From Lineus longissimus (lineage: Eukaryota > Nemertea > Pilidiophora > Heteronemertea > Lineidae): 64,000 bases of DNA. Below, in pieces: positions 58,373 through 64,000 of the stretch. Position 1 is the first letter of the stretch. Each line of letters begins with the position of its first letter. The stretch is from NCBI RefSeq assembly GCF_910592395.1, contig NC_088321.1, forward strand, positions 14,444,001 to 14,508,000. Direction: 5' to 3'. A model generated the notes under the pieces. It worked only from the letters and a program-made list of their open reading frames with translations, made no database searches and was not told the DNA's origin. A program made the translations under genes and the position numbers.

Positions 58373-59444
58373 ATTCAATTTGCTGATAAAGAAGAAACCA
58401 TCATATTATAATGTATTTGATCTTTATAGGATTTAAATATCATATCAAACTGTATGTCAGCAGCAACAGGGGTCATTCAAAAAGGAATTCCGATGGCTTC
58501 ATCAGGAGCAGGAGAATACTACCCAGCAGCAGTCTGCTCATAGTATCCAGTATCTTCTTCTTCCTCATGGTTTTCAAAGCAGCTTCCACATCTTGTCGGC
58601 ATCTCTGTCAGCTCTAACACGCCATGCTATCAAAAGTTGACAGGAGGAAATATCAACGGGACAAATGCTAATTCTGATGTTCTTTAATTTATTTTGACAA
58701 TCTCAGTATCACATCATGCTTTTAGATTCAAGTTCTAGCCAAAATGGTGGTACCTATAGCCAACCCTCGTGTCCATTGGACTTTATGCCAACTAATGCTG
58801 GTATTAACGTAACTCTACACCATCTCCTTCAGTTAATAATAATAATAATGATACTGGTAATAATAATCATGAGACTTCTATAGTGCTCAATCCAACTTGT
58901 TTCAGTTGTTCGAACTTTACATTATTACCCCTAGCTATTGGCCTGTGCATTCGTGGTTCAAGCTCTACACTCTGGGAGTATTACATTATAATTTCTGCCA
59001 ACTAACCCATTCACTCTTGCGTTAAGAGGTTAGTAGGGTCAAGTGCCTTGCTCACATACACAAAGACGAAACAGTGGCAACTCCTCCCGAGTTTAGAGGG
59101 CGCCCCAAGTGCACAAACAGTTTGTTGATATCAGTGCCCATATACTCCCATTTTCACAGTACTGCAGAAATCTATTGGCCACCAGCAAACCTATGACTAC
59201 AGCTACGTGGTGTTGGCTGTCAGTAGGACATTACAAGGAGGCCTTATCGCCTCAAAAATATCGACGTAACAATGGCAGGCGCCTGTGACGTCCATCAAAC
59301 CATCGTACCATAGTGACAGCCAACACCGCCTAGCAGATGCCAATATCATAGCCTTACATTTCATTTCCATAGCAACAGTTTGTTTCCATAGCAAAATTTT
59401 CCTTAAACAGTTCCTTAGCAACCGTAGGTTTCCATGGCAATTAT
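58373..59444. other. Non-coding stretch downstream of the aconitase gene
   Basis: An AATAAT microsatellite lies at about 58838-58868. A GGTGTTGGCTGTCA / TGACAGCCAACACC inverted repeat at 59209-59222 and 59314-59327 would fall in the aconitase 3' UTR (minus strand). Strings such as AGTGCCTTGCTCACATAC resemble dispersed repeats of marine genomes. No gene is recognised. Confidence 0.55.
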
Positions 59445-59555
59445 TTACAGCATGTTACGAATCATGTAGTTAAGAATGCCACCGTTCCTGAAGTATTCCA
59501 GTTCCACTTTGGTGTCGAATCGGACGAGATCTCTGAAGGTCCGTCCATCGTTCAC
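59445..59555 (-). CDS. ACO1: Cytosolic aconitase / iron regulatory protein 1, last coding exon
   Basis: On the minus strand, after acceptor ATTTTAG, a 111-nt phase-0 exon encodes [20 protein letters not shown], then [16 protein letters not shown] and a TAA at 59445-59447. This is the C-terminal end of domain 4 in the ACO1/IRP1 family (human form ends with [11 protein letters not shown]). The protein interconverts citrate and isocitrate when it carries a 4Fe-4S cluster, and in many animals binds iron-responsive elements without it. The exon is intact and family-like. Confidence 0.9.
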   Translation of the reverse strand: MNDGRTFRDLVRFDTKVELEYFRNGGILNYMIRNML

Positions 59556-59918
59556 CTAAAATAAAGAATATTTAGTTCATATAGTTATCAATTTAAGTGT
59601 CTGGTGAGTCTTCTAAACTTGTGATGTAAGGTTGTTTCAGCCACAATCTTTTTATCACTCATTGCAGCTATATTGCGCATCAAAGTGACAATTATTGCAA
59701 GCCACTGTGATAAAAATTGACTTCATGGTTTCGTGCCATGTTCAAATAAGGGATCCTGAAGACCAATTTGTGAAACACTTAAAAGAACTTGGTATTGAAC
59801 AGACATATATTTTTCAGTTATTCCAAGGCCCAGTTGTTCAAAGCCAATTTTGTCACTAACCCTGACGTTAACTTTACTTGGCATCAAGTCTAATTTCGCC
59901 ACTCGGAAGAATACCAAC

Positions 59919-60091
59919 CTCAACTCTGTATATCTGGGTAGGTTTCAACTTGTCTGGCAGGGTTATCGAGAACTGCTCCTTGCCGGTGAGTCCGTGCGTC
60001 TCCACGGTCGCCCTCGAGGTACTGCAGCGGCATAATGCCCATTCCGACCAGGTTGGACCTGTGGATACGTTCGTAGCTCTCCGCGAATATT
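59919..60091 (-). CDS. ACO1: Cytosolic aconitase / IRP1, penultimate exon with a frame break
   Basis: On the minus strand, after TTCTTACAG, the exon encodes [20 protein letters not shown] then PLQYLEG, a signature stretch of aconitase domain 4. The frame then changes: the family-like continuation [20 protein letters not shown] is in another frame starting about 30 nt later. Length confirms it: 173 nt is two short of what the flanking phases need. The donor GAG-GTTGGT joins in phase 0 to the last exon and gives the exact family spacing. Either this copy is a pseudogene, the allele is broken, or two bases are missing from the assembly. No earlier aconitase exon is visible before the window ends at 64000. 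Confidence 0.82.
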
Positions 60092-61254
60092 CTGTAAGAA
60101 AGAAAGCAAGGATTGAAACGTACGATATGATATAGATGCTGTCTCACCCGACAAGATACTGTTGTTGCATGAAACCTATCCGAATATCCTGGGTTAACCA
60201 CAGTCAATGTAAACCCATTACATGATGTACTACTCAACAGTCAAGACAGTAAATCCATTACCCCCAGAGAGTCGTACCTGACTTCAAGGTCGTAAGTGTC
60301 CCTTAGTTGAGGGTTCCACCCAGGTTTAAGAGTCGGTTTGTGTCCCGTTACCAGGGTTACAAGTCTGGAGAAGTGTTCTGTTATAAGCCCCCCTCTTAGG
60401 AGGGGCTCTTAAGATACACGTGTGTGCGGGAGTATATAGTGAATGATTAGAAATAAAGAGAGTAACAATTGTATATCCTACAAACAATTTTTTTTGGTAT
60501 TTTTCTGAATTAACTCCGTTGAGTTTACCGATTTCTCCGCGATCTTCCGGTGGTGGTTGCTATCCCATTGGTTGAAATTAAGTTAAATTAAATTTAAATC
60601 TTCATGGGAATTCGCTACATCATATGCCTAAGAAATTGGCCAATTATATTGATATTTTTATTAGAGAAATATCCGTCCTAAATAATGACAGAAAAGGGTG
60701 GTTTATTTCAATTTTGTGTCGACATGGTCGAGGTCACGTGACATAAAAACAAAACAATCGCACACACCCGTCCAAAAAAGGCACTTTAAGAAAAATAAAT
60801 ACGTTTTTCCAGCTTAAAACCACACTGACGACTAAGTTATATTGGTCTACTGCCCAAATCTGAAGTATCAAAATGAATCACAAACTAGAACTAGCTCTAT
60901 TTAGCTATAGTTGCGTGAAAATTTCGGGTGAGCGACGTACATTCTGTACCCTAGCGGCTAATAAATAAACTACTTTCAGCCGTCTGCTCCGGTCTCGTTA
61001 GGGAGTTTTTCCCAAATGTACGCGATGATGACGTGCCCCATTAACAGGACGTGACATCTATTTTAAAATGCGTTTCCAAAGTGAATGCAGGAGGACAATC
61101 CATTTAAGTGTCGTATATCACTGGAAACGCCCGATTCCCGTGAATAAGGACAATCACAATGTATTACATTACCAAAACAAAAATGTGTCGGAAGGAACTA
61201 TATGGATGGTCCCATCGCACCCCCCCCCCCTCCAGCTGTATGACACAGAAGGGC

Positions 61255-61440
61255 TAGTTGACTGTCCACCGGGGGGGTTTGGGGGGAGCTTCCCCCCAAC
61301 GCACTGGTAAAAACCTATGTCGACGGAGGGGGGTTTGGGGGGTGTCCCCCCATTGTAACAGCTGTAGTTGTTAGAGCTTGCACTTAACATATGCTCGTAG
61401 GGGGGTTCGGGGGAGCTCCCCCGACCTAAAGGGGGGCTCA
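61255..61440. repeat. Three G-run/C-run hairpin units
   Basis: CCGGGGGGGTTTGGGGGGAG-CTTCCCCCC (about 61268), GAGGGGGGTTTGGGGGG-TGTCCCCCC (about 61325) and AGGGGGGTTCGGGGGAGC-TCCCCCG (about 61399) are spaced 57-74 bp apart. Each can fold as a G/C hairpin or contribute to a G-quadruplex. Confidence 0.8.
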
Positions 61441-62381
61441 CTAAGTCCTTGACTTTACATATTAGCTACTAGATACCACTGGAATTATTAATGTCTGTAT
61501 AATAAAATGCGCTGTCATAACGAAAGCCTTTTTTGTATTTTTGTTATCATCATCATGACATTATCATCATCATCAATGGCGAATGGATGGCCCATGGACG
61601 TTCCACTTCCAGGGAGATCCATGCATGCATGAATATTTAATCACCATCATTCATAGATCCATGCATGGACACTTTTGCCTTATGCAACGAATCAGTTCTC
61701 CCTAACAGCTTAGGCGATCGTTAATAAAATCAACGAGGCCGAACTTACCCAAAATTTAACTTTTATTCCGAATCACAACAACTATACTTGTCAGTTTACA
61801 CGTCGTTTCACATTCTCTATCTAACCACACAACTTTTCTTCCGCGACGGCCGTGACTATCGACCGCCGAAGACAAGACACTTGGTATGAAGTCGAGACAA
61901 GACCACAATTGATTTTTTAAGCCTTTTAGCAGTTAAATTGTCAATGTTTGACCGCGACGCATCAAAGAACGCGTGGTGTTGTGAATCTGAAATTTAGATT
62001 ATGTTATTCCGGACAGTCGGGCAAGTAAATGGTGAAAAATAAAATGGTGATTGACCACGGAAATTTTTTTTTAATCGACAAATTAGACAGACTTTGATAT
62101 TTCCACTCTTTTCAGCCAACTGGCAGAAAAAACTCAAAACACGCCCCCTATTACCCAATTAGCAAAATTCGAAATTAATTTTTTCATCAAATAATTTCTT
62201 TATATCTGTAGACTTGCCACAACAAATATTTTTTCAATACCTCTCCAAATATGTACTTGAGAGTAAAAAACATGCACTCGTCTAATAGATAGGCCTGGAC
62301 CCTCCAACCTATGAATATTCATTAGTGGTCTTGTCTCAGTCCACTCTTGGCTACTGGGCGGGTCCATTTTCCCTTTCCGTT

Positions 62382-62470
62382 GCAGATGCGAAAGCTATAA
62401 AATGGGATAGAAGCCGTATTGGCTTTCCTTCGGCAGCAGATGGAAAAGCCATAAAATGGGATAGGAGCCG
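62382..62470 (+). repeat. Short direct duplication with AAAGCYATAAAATGGGATAG
   Basis: GCAGATG-GAAAGCTATAAAATGGG-ATAGAAGCCGT (62382-62417) and its near copy (62435-62470) are 53 bp apart. The TATAAAA string in each is TATA-like, but nothing downstream looks like a gene. Confidence 0.7.
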
Positions 62471-62922
62471 TCACGGCGCCATTGTTTATAGCACATCCAG
62501 AAAGAACATCTGCATCTAGGGGTTGTCAAGCGGGGTCGGGGTAGTGCGGTGCATAGGCCTACTCAGGGATTGTTTCATGATATCTTTTAAAGTCATCACA
62601 TCAAAACCAGGCGAAAAGATATATAAATATATAAATACGCAGCCCTATTAAACGAAGGACAAGAGAGGAAGACATTGTAACAATCTTACTCGGCCACAAT
62701 TGTTCGGTACTGTCGCAACCTTACTGTCTCAGAAAAGAAGGAGTGTTGCCTCAAATGACTGACATGGAGACATTTTCACAACCTACCTCTTTCAGAATTG
62801 CCGACCTATTTATGTAAAGTGATACTTGGAAGGTATGTAGTTCAATATGCCTTCGTCACAGAGTCTCTGCAATGGTCATTTTTATCACAGTAGTCTCGCG
62901 CAGCCAGAAGTTCTTTACTTAC

Positions 62923-63036
62923 AAGTCGGCGTCCGTGTAGATCTTTAGAGACTCGGTGTATGTATCCTGCGCCGTCTTGAGAGCCTCCATCGCAAGGTCT
63001 CGTGTATTGTTGTATTGGCTCTCAGCTCCAGTTGCA
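62923..63036 (-). CDS. Isolated coiled-coil exon, possibly laminin
   Basis: On the minus strand, acceptor TTGTTTTCAG and donor GTAAGT bracket a 114-nt exon, one base plus 37 codons plus two bases. It encodes ATGAESQYNNTRDLAMEALK then TAQDTYTESLKIYTDAD. The heptad-like Ala/Leu pattern, the N-glycosylation site NNT and the general composition recall the coiled-coil region of laminin gamma or beta chains. The similarity is by eye and weak. No neighbouring laminin exon is visible, and the exon sits upstream of the aconitase exons on the same strand. A different coiled-coil protein is possible. Confidence 0.42.
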
Positions 63037-64000
63037 CTGAAAACAATCATAGTTGCAGCTATTATTTTGCTCTCAAGCAGATGTTGCTGTTGTGGTAGAG
63101 ATCACTCACAACCAGTCCTTTATTGTTATTGGAGTACTCAATGTAACTGAAAACTCCTCCCTCATGGCTGCTAGTTCAGGGCATTTTGGACACTCTGTCG
63201 TATGTCACAACCTTCGAAGTACAAGGGACACACGATCTGCACCCTCGCAAGACGAGTTGCCCATACCAGGTAATGCCAAATCAGTTACCTCCAAGACCAA
63301 CACTGGAGGAACAGGGTTGTCCGCTTCACTGCCCATACTTCTGTAGGGACGCTCCCAGCAGTTTGAAAGTCCTGTGAATGTATTAGTGTCTTTTTCTCTC
63401 AAGGAGCTGCATTGGACACTGTGAGGCGTCACATCCTTCGAACTAAAGGGACACAGCTAGTCATGTGCCCTTATCAAATAGCACTTCAGGTTAGTTATAG
63501 CTCAGTTAGTTGTCTCGTATCAGGTACCACCCAAGAAGTACTCGAGTAGTGTTTGAGGAGATGATATGAATTAACACCAGCAAATGCTTTGTCTTCAAGT
63601 GCCGATTGCGGTTTACCAGTTACTCTAAGCACGGGTTACTCTGGGCAGAGATGGGGTGTCAGTGTGTCTTTCAAGAGCGTACAGCGGACTGTCTGCAGGA
63701 TGCCTCATCCAATACTAAAGAGACGGGGCTTTTAGCACCTTTGTAGGGATAACCATACATCGTAAGGATAGGATACAACACAAGTTTGAATGTCCTGAAA
63801 TAATTCGCGTCTCTTGACGAGACTAAATAGGACGCTCTGTAATGTCACATCCTTCGAACTCCAGGGACACATAGATACACACATTGAGCGCCAGTTATTT
63901 TCCGTGAGTGGTGGAGAAATGGGACTTTGTTAGTAAAAATTTTTATCTAGGCAGATTTCGCAAGCCCTCACGAGCGAAGATGTATGAAAGATGGTCTGTG
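63037..64000. other. Non-coding end of window with three diverged repeats
   Basis: GGACACTCTGTCGTATGTCA then CAACCTTCGAAGTACAAGGG at about 63188-63232 recurs in diverged form at 63414-63458 and 63831-63875 (core CACATCCTTCGAACT..AGGGACACA). Spacing is about 225 and 417 bp. A TTTGAAAGTCCTG / TTTGAATGTCCTG segment precedes the second and third copies. No exon is recognised. Confidence 0.55.

Larger units (their letters stand above)
60092..62922 (-). other. Presumed intronic or intergenic stretch with G-rich repeats
   Basis: No exon is recognised on either strand. The stretch includes the palindromic CCCCTCTTAGGAGGGG near 60392-60407, the G-rich units at 61255-61440, and a duplicated TATAAAA-containing segment at 62382-62470. 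Confidence 0.55.

Overview
This is a 64 kb piece of an AT-rich animal nuclear genome. Genes have GT-AG introns of 0.1 to 6 kb, and MITEs, LINE fragments, minisatellites and microsatellites are dense. The gene content (a couch potato/RBPMS/MEC-8 RNA-binding protein with two RRMs, the end of a cytosolic aconitase/IRP1, a possible laminin exon) and the Tx1-clade LINE suggest a marine invertebrate such as a hemichordate, cephalochordate, echinoderm or lophotrochozoan. I cannot place it more precisely from sequence alone.

Region 1 (1-11.6 kb) is non-coding as far as I can see. It holds a decayed LINE 3' end, several tandem repeats, a 5S/tRNA-like SINE fragment, and MITE-like elements with TTAA or CAGT ends.

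Region 2 (11.6-37.2 kb, + strand) is the body of a couch potato/RBPMS/MEC-8-type gene. Nine exon positions are visible, and the first coding exon was not found. Two tandem 54-nt exons (14401-14454 and 14584-14637) encode alternative versions of the same RRM1 segment and look mutually exclusive. RRM1 is followed by a His/Ala/Pro-rich linker and a second RRM, then a stop at 37210. The introns carry MITEs, a 42-bp minisatellite element in two copies, a 0.55 kb triplet-repeat block, and clusters of RFX X-box-like and CTCF-like motifs.

Region 3 (37.2-48.3 kb) has no recognisable gene. It is rich in octamer-like near-palindromes, X-box-like sites, TGATGTCATCA sites and TCAAGGTCA half-sites.

Region 4 (48.3-58.4 kb) is the most unusual part. 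A repeat family carries multiple exact copies of a 20-base string from the 5' end of U2 snRNA, partly arranged as inverted repeats. An apparently intact, polyadenylated Tx1-clade LINE (ORF1 with a zinc knuckle; ORF2 with endonuclease and reverse transcriptase) is inserted exactly at one of these U2-like strings. Its 5' junction continues about 30 bases further into U2 snRNA-like sequence, including the GTAGTA branch-site-recognition element. This suggests a U2-snRNA-targeting retrotransposon that landed in a U2 mimic.

Region 5 (59.4-64 kb, - strand) holds the last two coding exons of cytosolic aconitase/IRP1. The penultimate exon carries a frame break. An isolated coiled-coil exon resembling laminin lies upstream on the same strand, with G-rich hairpin repeats and short duplications around it.
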